Part shown: positions 45,418-58,995 of the stretch, piece after piece
Numbering within the stretch: position 1 is the stretch's first letter
Layout: every line of letters begins with the position of its first letter
Source of the DNA: Pestalotiopsis fici W106-1
Taxonomy: Eukaryota > Ascomycota > Sordariomycetes > Amphisphaeriales > Sporocadaceae
Assembly (NCBI RefSeq): GCF_000516985.1
Contig: NW_006917092.1
Location: forward strand, 2,744,619-2,808,618
DNA length: 64,000 bases
Direction: 5' to 3'
Notes under the pieces: generated by a model
Seen by the model: only the letters and a program-made list of their open reading frames with translations
What the model was told of the DNA's origin: nothing
The model's database searches: none
Program-made: the position numbers and the translations under genes

Positions 45418-47147
45418 CCCAGGATCAAGGGCCGCAAGGTGCTGCCTCCTCACTCAACTTGTCGCGACCTCCATTTGCGCCTCTGATCTCGAATCGCACA
45501 AGCCCGTTCGCGCCCGCCAGTGCGAACCAGGCCATTACCGCAACGTCTACGCACCCGACCACAACCACGTCTCCAGCCAAGTCCGCCATGGCCACCTCCT
45601 TCATGTCACCGCCACCGTCCTTCAAGAACGGGTCATTTTCGATGTATCCTTGCCCGCCGATTATGGGCAGCAGCCCCTTCGATCGCGATGCTTCCATGCA
45701 GCCTGTCGGAACGCCATCACAGGTATCGACCGTTCTAATCCGCCGACTTCCACTGGAGATAACAGAAAAGGAAGTCGAGCTCATGCTTTTTATGGCGCAA
45801 GATTCCTTCGAGGTTCAGCTGCTGCCACCTGAACAGTCTGCCGATCCTGGCTTTTGCACGGCGACCGCCAAGTTCAGGTCGCCCGCCAGCGCGCAGAAAG
45901 CCAAGGAATTGTTGCACGGCAAAGCCGTCGGCTCGGCTGATTTGATCGTCGATGTACTAAGCGGAAGCCCACCATCGTCTAGACGGAACCACAACGAGCC
46001 CTCTGGTTCCAAGGCCTCGAGCAACGCATCGTCTACGAACTCTTCTGGGCAATCAGCGCGATTCAACGGCAGCTTCACCATGCAAGCCATGGACAAGATC
46101 TCACCATCAATGGGCAAACTCTACGGGTCCGCGGAGTTGCCCAATCCTGCGGCAGATGAGCATTTTCAAACCCTCTTCTCACCGCAGTCGCCGATTGGGA
46201 ACCACCTGACCGAGCGCGCGCGCATGTCGAGTAGAGATATTATCAACCAGGACGTTGGTGACGATGAAGCCGAAGACCTTCTCAACAATCTGATTCGGAA
46301 TCCTGACAACGTACATTCCCAGGGCCGACGCGCGACTGCACCTCAGCTACCAGTCAACCGATTAGCGAGTCTATCGCTAAACACAAATCCTGTAGGGCAG
46401 CCATCGATTCCACAGTACGGACATCCCCATGCCAACAATATCACTCCCTTGTCGGCTCATGGGAACACAATGTCCCCAACCGTTATGGGAAATGCAAGTT
46501 TTCCATCAACAGGCCCTTCATACCCGCCACGCCAGAACTACCCGCCTGTCAATCCTGCGGATCAGAACCCGCCCTGCAATACCCTCTATGTGGGTAATTT
46601 GCCCATTGATACGTCTGAGGAAGAGCTGAAGGCCATGTTCTCCAAGCAGCGTGGCTACAAGCGACTATGCTTTCGAACCAAGCAGAACGGCCCGATGTGC
46701 TTTGTTGAATTCGAGGATATCTCATTCGCGACCAAGGCACTCCACGAGCTCTATGGTCAACTTTTGCACAATAGCGTCAAGGGAGGTATTCGTTTGAGCT
46801 TCTCCAAGAACCCACTGGGCGTCCGTTCAGGGCCAGGGCAAGGGGGTGCTCCTCCCATGAATGGACTGAACAATATGATGGCGAATGCCGCCAGTGGTTT
46901 CACCACAGTCAATGGTCCCCCGCCAGGCTTGCCAGGCCCGGCAGGTCTGGGCCGCATGGGCTATGGCACAACTTCTTCCATGGCTAACGGACATGGCTCA
47001 GCCTATTCTACCACATCATACTCTTCAGGCATGAGCAATGGATGGTCCAACGGAGGCTACCCCGGGCCCCTGTCAACTGGTGGCACATCATCGCCTTTAC
47101 CAAGTGGTGCCTCGTCAGGGTTCGCATCCTACATGATGGGGAAATGA
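45414..47147 (+). CDS. WHI3: Whi3-like RNA-binding protein
   Basis: A single exon of 577 codons. ATG 45414 is the first in-frame ATG (the frame upstream has none close by). The C-terminal RRM at about residues 385-465 has RNP2 TLYVGNLPIDT, the Whi3-type GYKRLCFR and RNP1-like GPMCFVEFED, ending GGIRLSFSKNPLGVR, a very strong match to the Whi3/Whi4 family. An upstream degenerate RRM-like region lies at about 108-180 (TVLIRRLPLEITEKEVEL). The rest is low-complexity Ser/Pro/Gln/Gly. Whi3 binds cyclin and other mRNAs, condenses into RNP bodies and controls cell-cycle commitment and polarity. The long pyrimidine-rich leader and upstream ORF suggest translational control. Its 3' flank has a strong hairpin (47214-47231). 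Confidence 0.92.
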   Translation: MTQDQGPQGAASSLNLSRPPFAPLISNRTSPFAPASANQAITATSTHPTTTTSPAKSAMATSFMSPPPSFKNGSFSMYPCPPIMGSSPFDRDASMQPVGTPSQVSTVLIRRLPLEITEKEVELMLFMAQDSFEVQLLPPEQSADPGFCTATAKFRSPASAQKAKELLHGKAVGSADLIVDVLSGSPPSSRRNHNEPSGSKASSNASSTNSSGQSARFNGSFTMQAMDKISPSMGKLYGSAELPNPAADEHFQTLFSPQSPIGNHLTERARMSSRDIINQDVGDDEAEDLLNNLIRNPDNVHSQGRRATAPQLPVNRLASLSLNTNPVGQPSIPQYGHPHANNITPLSAHGNTMSPTVMGNASFPSTGPSYPPRQNYPPVNPADQNPPCNTLYVGNLPIDTSEEELKAMFSKQRGYKRLCFRTKQNGPMCFVEFEDISFATKALHELYGQLLHNSVKGGIRLSFSKNPLGVRSGPGQGGAPPMNGLNNMMANAASGFTTVNGPPPGLPGPAGLGRMGYGTTSSMANGHGSAYSTTSYSSGMSNGWSNGGYPGPLSTGGTSSPLPSGASSGFASYMMGK

Positions 47148-47213
47148 TTGCCAGGCCGCCCCTTGTGACGGGCAAAAGGTACATCGTTGATGCCTATGCT
47201 CTTAAGAGGAATT

Positions 47214-47235
47214 AGGGGGGTCAACCCCCCTTTTT
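47214..47235 (+). other. Strong hairpin followed by a T-run, 3' flank of Whi3-like gene
   Basis: AGGGGGG, tetraloop TCAA, CCCCCCT and then TTTT. The shape is like a bacterial intrinsic terminator, though this is a eukaryote. It may affect mRNA 3' end or stability; function unknown. Confidence 0.5.
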
Positions 47236-50200
47236 AACTACTACACCTACTACTACTTATTCTTCTTTTTCTTTTTGCTTTCAACTACTCAAGGCGTTGT
47301 TGGGCTAAAGCATTGTTTTGGATGCATTAGGATGCAGTTCTTGGTAAGGGAGGACACCCGCGCATTGTGGTAGACTGAGGTCCACTACAGAATGGGCTTC
47401 TGTGGAGCTTTGGTGGCGTAATTTGCTTATGCTGCATCTTGGGGCATCAGTGGTGCGATGTTGTTGTTGTTGTTGTTTCGCATGGGTTGCGGTGATTGCA
47501 TCACGTATTCGCGATCCTCCTCTACTTATACATCATCCATCTGATTAGCTGGACCTGGGGAGTTTAGAGGCGCATATTATACCTCGACAGTTCAGGCTCG
47601 GTGGCATTATCTGGTTCTACTAAAGCGCATACGTCAGCGATATTCCAGCGTCTGCGGTTCTCATTTTAGGGTCTCAAGGGGGATGGGTTGTGGCGTTACC
47701 AAGCATTGTCGTTTTTCCACAATAGGGACAACCATGGTGCAACGGCAGCCAAGGACCTACCACATTTCGACATGGTCTGGTTCTTGGTGCTCTCGTTATT
47801 CTGTGTCATTTTCAATGGTTATAAAGGCAGAATGAGGTTCGTCGCCTGGCGTTTACAGCGTTACAGAAGACAAAAGACCCGGCAGTACTACCATCATCCG
47901 AAGGGGCATTTTCACATCAAAATTGGCGAACAAGGTCATGAGAAACAGACGGTGCATCGCATACCGTGGAATTACATCTTCAAGCGTACCTTACTCGCTT
48001 GGGTATTATCGTTCCACAGGCTCGTCCTCGCAAATCAAGCCCATCTCCCTGTCGCAAACATTGGCAGGGATTGAAGGGGCTGAATCATTGGTAGATCGTC
48101 AGATCCTTGGTTTATTTATGTTGGAAGAACAAACGGGGTCATCATCAGCGATCACATAATTCGGTGGCAATTGGGTCATGACTCGACTTTATCAACCATC
48201 TACTCCGGCTTGTTCGATCCGTTTACATTGGGTTTCCTTGTTCACAATCATGAGGGCGACCACGGGACCGAGCATTATGAGAGGCAACATCAGCCGTGTG
48301 TTGAGGATCAGAAATGACGAAATGACACGGTCGACATGGATTCTTGGAGCAAATGAGCTTTTCCTTATTGTTTATCTTTCCCGTGGTGCCTCTCTCTCTC
48401 TCTTCTTTGGTTCAGTTGCTGGTTTTCTTACTCGACTAGGCAAACCATTTTCTTGTCGTGTCGGAATTTCTCCATGGTTTTGTATTCTTTTCACGCTGCA
48501 AGAGGATTATAGGCCTTGAGTTTGGGGGAAGCGAATATTGTTCATTTTCTTCACGTTATCATTTCTCATATAGCCCAAGCGAATTAGATCATTGAATCGA
48601 ATGCATACCTACCCGAGTATACACAGGCTTTTGGATTAGTTCATGGTTCTGCTAGTGATGCATTCTTTGGAGTAATTTGATGAGAAACAAAAGGGTCCGT
48701 AGAATGAGTTCGAGCCAGTGCTGCTATGTCTGACCAATCTTGTGAATATGTGACGACGCGAAGGGGCTACACACCCAAAAGCCGACCTCGCTCGACCCTC
48801 TTCACTACCCCCATCCTTCTCGGGGCCGCTCCATGAATTAATATTCAATTTAAAGGACTGCAAATTCCCGCCTCCCCGCACTCCCGCGTTCCCGTTCCCG
48901 TTCCCGCTCTCGCTCTCGTTCCGTGGGAACAGTCCAGTCAAGTCTTCGACACAGGCCGCAAAAAAACGGAAAGGGTGGGACGCACAAAATATAAAAATCA
49001 AAAAGAGGGGGAGGTGGGAGGGGGGAGGGGGAAGATGTATCACAAAACGCCTCGAGCGTTTGCATATATATGGGAAGGGCTGAGAAAAATAAGGCGGTAC
49101 CCCCTTTTTCTTTTTTTTCGTTTCTCGGGTACCAATAGGATGATTATGGAATGTCTTTCCCCCCCTCCTTGTGTCACAGGACACGTGTTGCTCTGTATGA
49201 CCTGTCTATTCACTTGCTCATGATGATCTCTTGTCATTTCTCTTCATGGCTCTTGGGCTCACGAGTTTCCTGGTTCAGTCTTGCCTGAGCGGCTGAGGAC
49301 AACAAGATCTCAATCTTGGGCTCATTGCTTCCTAGGTATATGTCTCTCTCTGCCCACCAACTTATTTGCATGATGTTTTAATCTATATTTCTTTTATGGG
49401 CGATCTGATATTTCATTTATGATTACTCAGTCTTTTGACATGGGGGTTTCCACGGATGTGATGCAGGACGGGCAGAGCTTTATTCCCATCTTACTTGCCA
49501 TGTTTGACTTGTTTGTTTCGGCGGGTGAGATCGATATACAGTATCGGGCCAACAGCACGTAGACCTGGTGTTTGCCGCTTGGAATCAGGCTCTTCGTCAT
49601 GTGGATAGCATGGCCATAGCTAAATGGAATATGGATAACTAGAGCATTATTGTTCTTCGTGGAAAAGAAAAAAAAAAAGGCTCCAACCAGCGACATCCGT
49701 AAAAGCTTAACAAGTCCTCACAACAACTTGGCAGCAGTAGGGGCAGTTTTCTTGGAATTTTTTGTCAATACCAACAAGATATGTCTCGGGCTATTCCACT
49801 TGCGTATCGGGATACTCAAGTTTAATCACGACTCCTACTTTTTCGTCGCCCGGACACCTTGAAACAGTCATGAGGATTGCAGTAAGTATAAGGACCTTTT
49901 TCGGATATCAAGCTCCCTCGAGCGCTAGATCTTGTGTGAAATGCTGAAGGGTTATAGTGTCCGTCTACATATTACCTTTTCAACGCGTCCAACGAGTGCC
50001 ATGTAATTGTCCAACTCAGACAGACAGGGTCCATAAGCACCACTTTCCGTGCTTTGAAGGAGCCTGCATGACCCACGTATGCGATTGCTTTGACACATGG
50101 TCATTGGGAGCTCAAATGATCATGTACGCGAGTGGAAACACTTTCCAAAAGGTAAGCATTTGAACCTGGACAAGCCTTGTCCAGAGTGACGATTGGGAAA

Positions 50201-53200
50201 GAATCCATGGGGCTTACGAAAGCATATCCTTGCCAAGCACGCCAGGGTACAGGTAGTTCCCGGATTTGGAGATGGCATTATTGCTCTTTGGAAATAGTAG
50301 TACAGAGTACCTTGAGTATTTGGGGGCTGTTATGGATGTGGGTTTCCCTTTTTGAATCCTTCAACACCCCTTGTCAATTATTCTTCTCTCTGAGCAAAAG
50401 AGCAGGTATTCAAAGAGAGGGGAGGGAAAAGGAAAAAAAAAAAAAAAACGCTTGGCTTATAGTGGTTCCGATTCCATGTCACACCGGTTTGGTCGGTCGT
50501 GGGGGTCAGTCCATTCATTGACCATGAAGCACCAAAACCCCCCCATTCTTAGCGGCGGCGGCCCGGGCCACGATCAAGTTTTGCCTAGGGCAGGAGAACG
50601 CGAAAATGGATCATGAAACATAACACAGTAACCTAGGTGTATGGGTTCAAAGAGTGTCCTATTCTAGTTAACAAGTCCGCGGTCTGTGGGAATCAATGCA
50701 GCTAAGAAAATTGCTGTCAGAAGGGGACCCAAGGATAAAACAACAAAGTCAAGAAGTCTTCCTCCCATTGGTAATCTTTTTTGGCCTGCCAGGGCCTTTT
50801 TCTTTCTTTTTTTTTTTTCTTGCCCCCCCTGGTAAGCTGCTGAGATGACGTGCCCCACGGGAATCGCGGCTGATCTGATTTTAAAATAATTCCTTGCCCC
50901 CCGAAAAAATAAAAAAAATCTCTAGCACTACAACGTAAGCAAGGCAGATAGGGCCAATACACAGTGTATAACAACATGATGTTTTGTCATCCTATTTCAG
51001 ACAGGGTTGGACGACGTGCTTTGCTGACATGACATTCTTTGGAGGGGTCGTCGTTCGGACTTGGCTCCCGAAACAGTCAAGAGGAGGATGGGAACTAGGG
51101 ACTATAGTGACGGACGGCCAGTGGGGTGTCAAGGTGTATAGGTGCGTGGCGCGGCTCATACCGAAGCCGATAGGGAAAAAAAGAGTCGTTGATCGTCGAT
51201 GCAGCTGTGGAATGCCGGAAGCTGTCAAAAAGATTTACAAGAAGCGATAATGCCTTGGGCATGCCTTGAAAATTGAGCTCGGAACTATCGTGATCAGGGC
51301 AGGCGTGGGGGGTCTAGTTTATAGTACAAGACGGGCGAGCCGTTTTCCAGTGCAGGAACTTTTAGCAGCAAATAAAGATTATAGCATCTAGGTCAGTCTT
51401 GTCGCCATTGATACTTGGGAGACGGACTCCAACGTAGCACGGGTCGGTCGACTCACTCAAAGACCACACTCGTGCAATTGAGGTTGTGGTTGCAGACGCC
51501 GAGGTACCAGAGATATTCCGTCGCCAATGGAGCCCTTTGGGTATAGTGTTCCATATCTAGAGTCCATGTATATGAAACGCAACTCACAAGGCGGGCGACC
51601 CCATTAAGAAAAGGGTCACGTCAACAACAAGGAATGCTCTGATCTCGAGTTCTCCAACCCAAAGCTGCCAAACGAACCAGATATGCACAAAGCTATAAAA
51701 AAAAGAAAAAAAAGAAGAAGAAGAAATTGGCGAAACCAACAGGTTATGCTCAATTCAAGTGCCATAGATTATGGTCGTATCAATGTTAAAGTAAGATTAG
51801 CAGCTGCGAAAATGGTCATCGTGGTTGGCATTGTAGTCTTCAATAAGTAGTTGTCATAATTGTACGGAATAGTATGCATAGGTGCCGCCTGGGTGGAGAT
51901 GACCGTGGTAAGACAGGTTGGAGTTGGTCCCTGTCGTTGGTCTCTGTGACAAGAAACGCAATGCAAGTGTGTATAGTCGGATCCAAGGTTACTCATATAC
52001 CTCAGCAGTATTGTTCCCGTAAATACTAGCAACAACGCTTCAAAAAAAAAAAAAAAAAAAGGCAATATGATATAAAACGACAGGCACTCGAGTAACCAGC
52101 AATCACGAGGCTGAGTACCGCGATGGGGCACCGAGGGAGGGCGGCAACCCTCCAAACTTTGCGGCAAGTGCACGAATAATTCGCTGCCGTTCGGAGACTG
52201 TGTGCCCTAAACGCATCAAGCCGACCTTGAACACACGATGAGAGTCTGGCAAGTAAATGGTTAGAACACAACGGATTCGAGGTTCCGCTCTGGAAATTAG
52301 ACTACTGTGTAAACGTTTGTGCCGGGTCCATCCACTTAGATACGTAACTACTATAGAGTAGGTGTCATGGCGAATGCTGCTTGTCGTCAAGCTAAAGTGC
52401 GGGTGTAAATGCTGTACGTGCGGCGGCCCAGCAGCAAAAAGGTTGCGTCTAGATGCACAGCTGTTCAGCCCTGCTTGCGACCATGCTGGATCCCAATACT
52501 GACGAGGCGCACAGCGAATATAGGCGACCTAAACTTAGATCTTTTATTGCTTCAAAGGTACATATGTCGTTACTACTATCCCCTCACCTCCCCCCAACAT
52601 TAGCAAGCGCACGTGGCTTTTTTGGTCTTTGTTCTCGCGGAGATTTCCATGTCAGATCGGCCCCCAATGGCCTGAGAATCGAAGCGTTCGAGAATGAGGG
52701 GTTTGCCTTTTTTATCGCTTTAGGGGCCCAGTTGACCCAAGGATGGGTGGGGCGGACACCTCTTGGACGAGGTTTCTAGACGCCATCTTGGAAATGTTAG
52801 CAAATCGAGAAGCCTGCATCGAAGGTGGAAATATTTGAGATGGTGTAAAGGGTGCTCAATTGTCGGTGCCGGGGCCTTCGTAATGTTCATGGAATGTTCT
52901 TAGGGAGACGCTAGATGGTCAACCAGTTATGATTATGGGCTCTCACCAAGGTATACTTCTCTTCAGTGCTTCTTCTCAGAGCCACAAGAGCAACGAGATC
53001 CACCGAGTGCAGTGCTTGGTCAGGTCGACTCGAATTTCCCATTGACTTAAGACTCATGGGTTTCTGCATCACAACCGGTGGCGTCGGCAGTGACAATCAA
53101 ACTTATATCCTCGTTTTTGTGATTTTCGGCACCGGCTTGCCTGCCCTTACAATATGTTTAGATAGGGCCATGTTGCCTAGCATATACTTTACACATGGTT

Positions 53201-54063
53201 ACATCCAAGCCCGGTCAGGGGCAGTCGAGGTTCGTCGAACAATCGCTACACTTTCTAGCAAGCGCAAGTTGGTCGCCTACTCGATGAGGAGCCAGGTTGA
53301 ACGGATGCCTATCCCGTGGTGTTTGGTGGCTGGCGTATTAGACGAGACCGTCTCCGTATGAGTCGTTCCTTGCAGTTGATGTGTGGCAGCCTTTCCCAAC
53401 GGTAAACGGCCCAATTGGCCAGGACTGATTCGATAGCTTCAGTTGCCGTCAAATGTTTGGCGCGAGGCCGCTTACCAAACAAACCACTCGGACGCGGGAA
53501 ACAGGGTTGCGTCGACTTACGTAGACGGACCAGTCTTACCGGGATATTCTTGTCCGTCTTGCGTTCCTTGTTTCCTGCCATCTCGATTTCAGTATGACCG
53601 AACCCTGGGTTGGAATGGATAAGAGATGTTTTAGGAGGCATTGGAGGCATTCTTCCGACATACAGGAAAAGCTCCAAGAATCGAGATATTTTGGTCTGTA
53701 CAGATTAATGTAATATGAGATGCGGCCCTCGCCGGTTCTCGGCTTGAAGCAATACATAGTAAAATCAAGAAATATACCACAACCCCGTTACTGCCACGTT
53801 GGTTGAGGGGGTGAGAGTCGGAGACAGGGGGAGACGTCCAAACTAAAACTCCGGGGAGCTGGTAAGTGGCTCTCCGGCGGCAGCGATCACCAGCCAGGGG
53901 ATCCCCTTAGCCTTCTCTGAGGCTGGCGGGTTGCGCTACCGGTTCATTTTTTTTTTCTTACCCCCAAACACCCCTGAAGCTGCTCGTAGCTGTCATTTGC
54001 CAATGGCTCCAGAAAAAAAGTTAAGGGCCATTAGTGGGAACCTGCCACGATGCTCAACGGTGG

Positions 54064-54105
54064 GCTCGTCGGTTTGAGCACTCAAACCCCGGTGGCTCAT
54101 CGAGC
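54064..54105. repeat. Nested inverted repeat
   Basis: Perfect 8-bp arms GGTTTGAG/CTCAAACC with a 2-base spacer (54071-54088) lie inside flanking GCTCG (54064-54068) and CGAGC (54101-54105). Could fold as a small structured RNA or be protein sites; no gene nearby. Confidence 0.4.
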
Positions 54106-57100
54106 AAAGTTTGCCAAAAGGTCGTTTCGCCCTGTCATTGAACCCGGTTTGTCTGGGCAATGAAACTGAAAGGCTCGGGCCATTGAAAATTGATAGCTGC
54201 AAGACTCGCAGATGAGGTACGTCAGGTGACGACAACGGTCACTTACTGACCCTGCTAGTAGCGGGAACGGCAATAAAGTAGTGAGGAAAGAAACAGGGAG
54301 ACACAGACAGCATGCACTGAGTATGACGAGGTAGAGGATGAGGACCATGACGACAATGAAGAAGGAGCAGAAGAAGGCGGAGGAGGCGGAGGAGTATGCC
54401 TTGCTTGTTTACCTTCAACCTGGCTTGGTTTGTTCACAATGTTTTGGCCTGTTATGAGGCAATAGTCCGTACAGCACCTACCTAGACATGCCCCATCGTC
54501 CGGCAAACAAGACCAGCGTCGTGGGCGCTGGTGGTCGTTAATCCTCCTCGTCTCGTAGTTTGTGACCATGATAGTTCCCTCGACTGTATTGCAGCATCAC
54601 GTATTGGTTCCAATTGAGAGATCGCGGGGCGGAGAGTCTGAAATTTCCAGGCGCCAGGGCGCTGCAGAGCACCGTAGGTATGTATTGTGTAGACTGTATG
54701 CCGTCAGAGTCGTATGGACATCAGACCCTGCAAGGCGCACAAGACCTGGCTCATTCAGTGACGACAGTTGTTGTGGCGGTCTGGCGTCAGAACCCTCGTT
54801 TATTACATGGTTTGTGGGTGAAAGGGTCAGCTCAATCAATAGATGGCCATTGGTATATACTACCACTGTGGGAATCTTTTTGCTGGTCTGTTTGCAACCG
54901 AGATCTTCCACGCTATGTAGCTCAGCTGCCTGCAGTGGTGGTGACGGGACTTCGGCTCAGATCATCTTTCCAGTTGCTCATGGTAGAAAGGAGAGCGAGT
55001 GGGAGAGCTGTCACGAAATCTTGTACCTGTCTTGTCTACTGTGTACATTGGTAGGATGCAACAATCAATTGATTGTACAACTGCACAACTGCACAACTGC
55101 TGCAGGTTGCGAGCTGCGAGCTGCAGGGCACGGGCAGCGCGGGCAGGGTAAGGTAGGTAAGGTATGTACAATGTACGAGATACATGGCTAGGTTCGGTGC
55201 CTACGGGACTGCAGTGCGGTATTCAGACGGGGCTTTACTACTGTTGGGGTGGATGAAAGGACGAACCACTCTCTCACCTAGTAATGTAACGCACGAGGTG
55301 CACAGAGTCAAAATGGAACGGATCAGATATGCATGGGCCTTCGGTTGTCACCTCTCGTTTTTCATTTTTCTTCTCATCCCCCCTCTTGGGCTTGGATCAG
55401 TGTACCAGTCAGTCCCTTTCACCCATCAGAAGCTCGGGTTTGCCCTTGACCGAACTACAATACATCATGTAAGCGGGCACATCAAGAGAAAAGGGGAAGA
55501 TTTGTTTATCAAATAAAAGCTACTTGGGAAGTATTCGCACTACGTACCTGTAAGCACAGTTGCAACACGCAGAAAAGATGTCTATCAAGAACAGCACACG
55601 CCCAGCTGCAGAGTATAATGGTGTAGAAAGCCGTGGTGTTTATACTATATACCTCGTGTGAAGGATTGCATATACGTATACGGAAGCAGCATATCGTCGT
55701 AGCACCAAATGTGATACTCATGCTTGTGCTGAAATGCATTATGGCATGGTGTGAATAACGCAGTTGTCCCGGCCGTGCTGCATCTTGACTTGTCCAGAAA
55801 AGGTGCCTGAATCAACTTGCATCGGTTCACAATACCATCTAGATCATTGAGTGGTCAGTCAGCTCAGCATATCTTTTGCATGCTCATTTTTCCTTGGGGG
55901 CGAGTCTTGTCTGTCTGTCTGGTCCCTTTGACATTTTCTCTTTCGCAGCCAGTCAAAGCTCCTGATGCACTGTTCCTATTCAGAACCCTCCTCCCATGCT
56001 CCTTGTTCCCCCCCATCGCAGCAGACCAATGCAAGTGACCCCCTGGCTTGCCCCTCCCAGAACTCCCAGACCCCCTCCACTCACACATGGCAGCATGGCT
56101 AGGTACAGGGCTTGTGCCAGTGAGCTAGTGTTAATTAATGCTGGTCTCCCGAGTTGTGATGCCGCCAAGCGAGCGGCTTCTTTTCTAGACATGTCCCAAT
56201 GCAGTCCTAAAAGAGCATTGCAGTGTAGCATGCAAAATATGATTGAAGGATTGTGCAGCTACTAGTACTATGGTAGATAGCTGGTCAATGGAAAAGCTCA
56301 TGGACCTAAAAAGAAGGTAGGTAGCTAAATACGTTGAGACCCTTCTGGAATTGCTCGATTCGTTGTTCATCGAGGTAGAAAGCTTCGAGCGCCGATGCTT
56401 GATCGCCGCTTATTAAACCAATCCGCCCACTACCCTAGCAAATAGTCAACTTATCTACTACCAAGCAGCCTAGTAGGTAGACTGGATATCTGTGCCTACA
56501 TGCTAGATTGAATGACTACTGGCTGATTCCGAATCTGTCACACCACCAGCTTGAACACAATACTGTGTATATATTGGGCCCTTGATGAGCTACTGCTGCT
56601 TCTTCGTGGACTTGTTTTACCCTACCGGCTCAGCCTCTGCTACTGCCAGCCTGCGTAGATTACTCAACCCACCCACGACAATCTGGATGTTTCTCCCGCG
56701 GCCGAGCATCCACTTATTACCATAGTCAAGTAGCATTAAAAACAAAACTGACCCACGAGTCAGAGAGCGGAAGCAATATGGCGAACTTTCAATCCAGAGC
56801 ACTCAAAAGTAAGAATAGTCAATTGGCCCACATACGGCAGGAGACCTCTTTCAACCGATCCAAATCTAAGCTGGCACAGAGATGCTGCCCAAGGAACGGG
56901 TGGCCAGCCGATCGACCGACTATCTGCCTGCCTGACGACGACTCCTGCAAGAAAAGAACCAAAAATTTGCCATTTCGTTTGGAATTTGTAGCCGGGATTG
57001 GGCACTGAAGTGTCCGTTCGCTTCCATAAGAAGATAAAAAAAAAAAAAAGTTGGCTGACTGTCAATTCCCCCTCCTCTCATGGGGCCGTTACGCACCCGT

Positions 57101-58930
57101 GCTCACACCAGACCCGGTCGAATTGGGCCTGAACCTTGGTCCATGTTGTTCTTTTGAGAGGAGGAATGGGGCCGACCTTTGACCCCTCCTCTCTATCAAT
57201 ACATCTTACATGGCCATACATTAGCCATGAATACATTTGCACAGTAAGTTAGGTATGTAGCGAGCGGTAGGTATGCGGTAGGGATGTAGGGATAGCTAGG
57301 ATAGGTACGCTAAGTGCCTGTAGGGCAATACTATATCTTTGTGCAGACCACCTAGAATCCAGCGACTGTAGCCCACTAGACTCGGTTACTCGTCCGCTGC
57401 GCTACCTAGATGTACATTCAATGCATACCTAAAAATGAGGCACTGAAGCTGGAGGTTGCATCAGCCCCGACAACTCTCAGTGCAACGGGGCCTAGCACCC
57501 GACAGCACCAAACGGTACCTACATATGTACCTACATTACCTACCAGGCCTACCTCAGGGTACATTACCTACATTGCCTACCGAAACAACCCTGTCCCCAG
57601 ATCATCATCATCATCATTGACTGGGCTGGTCCTGGGGCTTCTTTCTGGGCAGTGTACCCAGGTGTGTGGACTCTGGTCTTTTTGGTGCCTCTTCTCTAAT
57701 CCTTCCTCTCTTGGTAATAAGCTACATTAAAACATACCTGCATCCATAACCCCATCCACGATCCGTACATTGCGTACATGCATCTGCCCTCTGCTGTACG
57801 TATGCTCATATACCCTCTTCTCTTACCCAGACTTTTCTCTCGCTCTTCTCAAAAAAACATATTTGTCCACCCCTTTTTTGACGGCACCATCGTTCAATCG
57901 ACGCGGTAATACGGAATACACATCGCCAAGGTCTCTCCAGCATCTCGTTGGTTTGCAGGCTACTACTACCACTACTACCACTACTACTGACTTACTCGTG
58001 TCTTTGGCCTGACACCGTCTGATGCTACTACTGCCTGTCCGTCATCAGCTCAACCTCCACCTCCAAATCTCAGGCTTCTTCTGCTGCATTACTTCTTCGG
58101 TGCCTCATCCGTAGGTAGTAAGTAGTTGGACCACGTCGGCCTACCTAGCCCATCATTCAATTTTACTTTACTCCCCCCGACTGTCGCCTCTGCCCTTCTC
58201 ACAACATTTTGTGTACGCTTCTATCACTACTCTCGCCTTCTATCCGTCTCATCTCAGCCACGCATCTGGATTGCTCAGTCTCTGCATGCACTTAATTGTG
58301 ATCCATTGAACCCTCTGGGCAGTCCCTCGAAACTGGAAGCCTCCTGGCTCCCACCCCAAAAAAACATCACACGGCCCGTAGCAGCTGTGCAGGATAAGCA
58401 AGCAACATTGAGGTGATTTAAGTTCACGTCCCCCGCCTCGTGGCCTCACTGGTGGGCGGAGCTTCAACTTTCTTTACGGCTTGCGGCAAACTGGACCCAG
58501 AGGCAGAAGGGAAGCCGCAGCGAGGGAAAGCAAAGGAAACTTTGGAAACCCCGGTGCACGCTTATTAAGGACTCTCGTCTTTCTTTTGGCGACAAAACCT
58601 TCCGCCAGAAAAAGACACCACGGACTCGCGGCAAAAAAACACAAGATCTACCAAATCTTACCAATCGATCGCCCTTTGGACTGGTCTCGTCCTTGTCAGC
58701 TCGGGACCTCAGCGAATCTCTAAATCCGTCCCCCGGCGCCCCGAGCACGCACCAGACGCGTCGTTCGTCACTCTGGGCAGTCTGTTCGTCCGCCTGTCGT
58801 GGGATAAAACGGGCCCGCCAGACGCGCGCGCTAGTGGACAACGACGCAGTTTTTCGTGGGGCAACCACCCAGTGAGTGGGCGGCGGGCTGTCTGTCTGTC
58901 CATCAATTGCGACAACACTCCATCTCTCGC

Positions 58931-58995
58931 GTGTGTGTGTGTGTGAGAGTGAGTGAGTGAGTGTGTGAGAGAGACAGTGTGTGCGCGTGTGTGTG
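58931..58995 (+). repeat. GT/GA compound microsatellite in RSR1 leader
   Basis: GT repeats, then GAGT repeats, GA repeats and further GT/GC alternation within 65 bases, ending 84 bases before the RSR1 ATG. Alternating purine-pyrimidine sequence of this kind can form Z-DNA. Confidence 0.7.

Noticed and set aside
47688..48074. 128-codon plus-strand ORF
   Set aside because: Starts on TTG; no recognisable family.
57343..57410. Minus-strand tRNA-like string (GTAGCGCAGCGGACGAG)
   Set aside because: It resembles a D-arm but no complete cloverleaf forms, and the anticodon stem does not pair.
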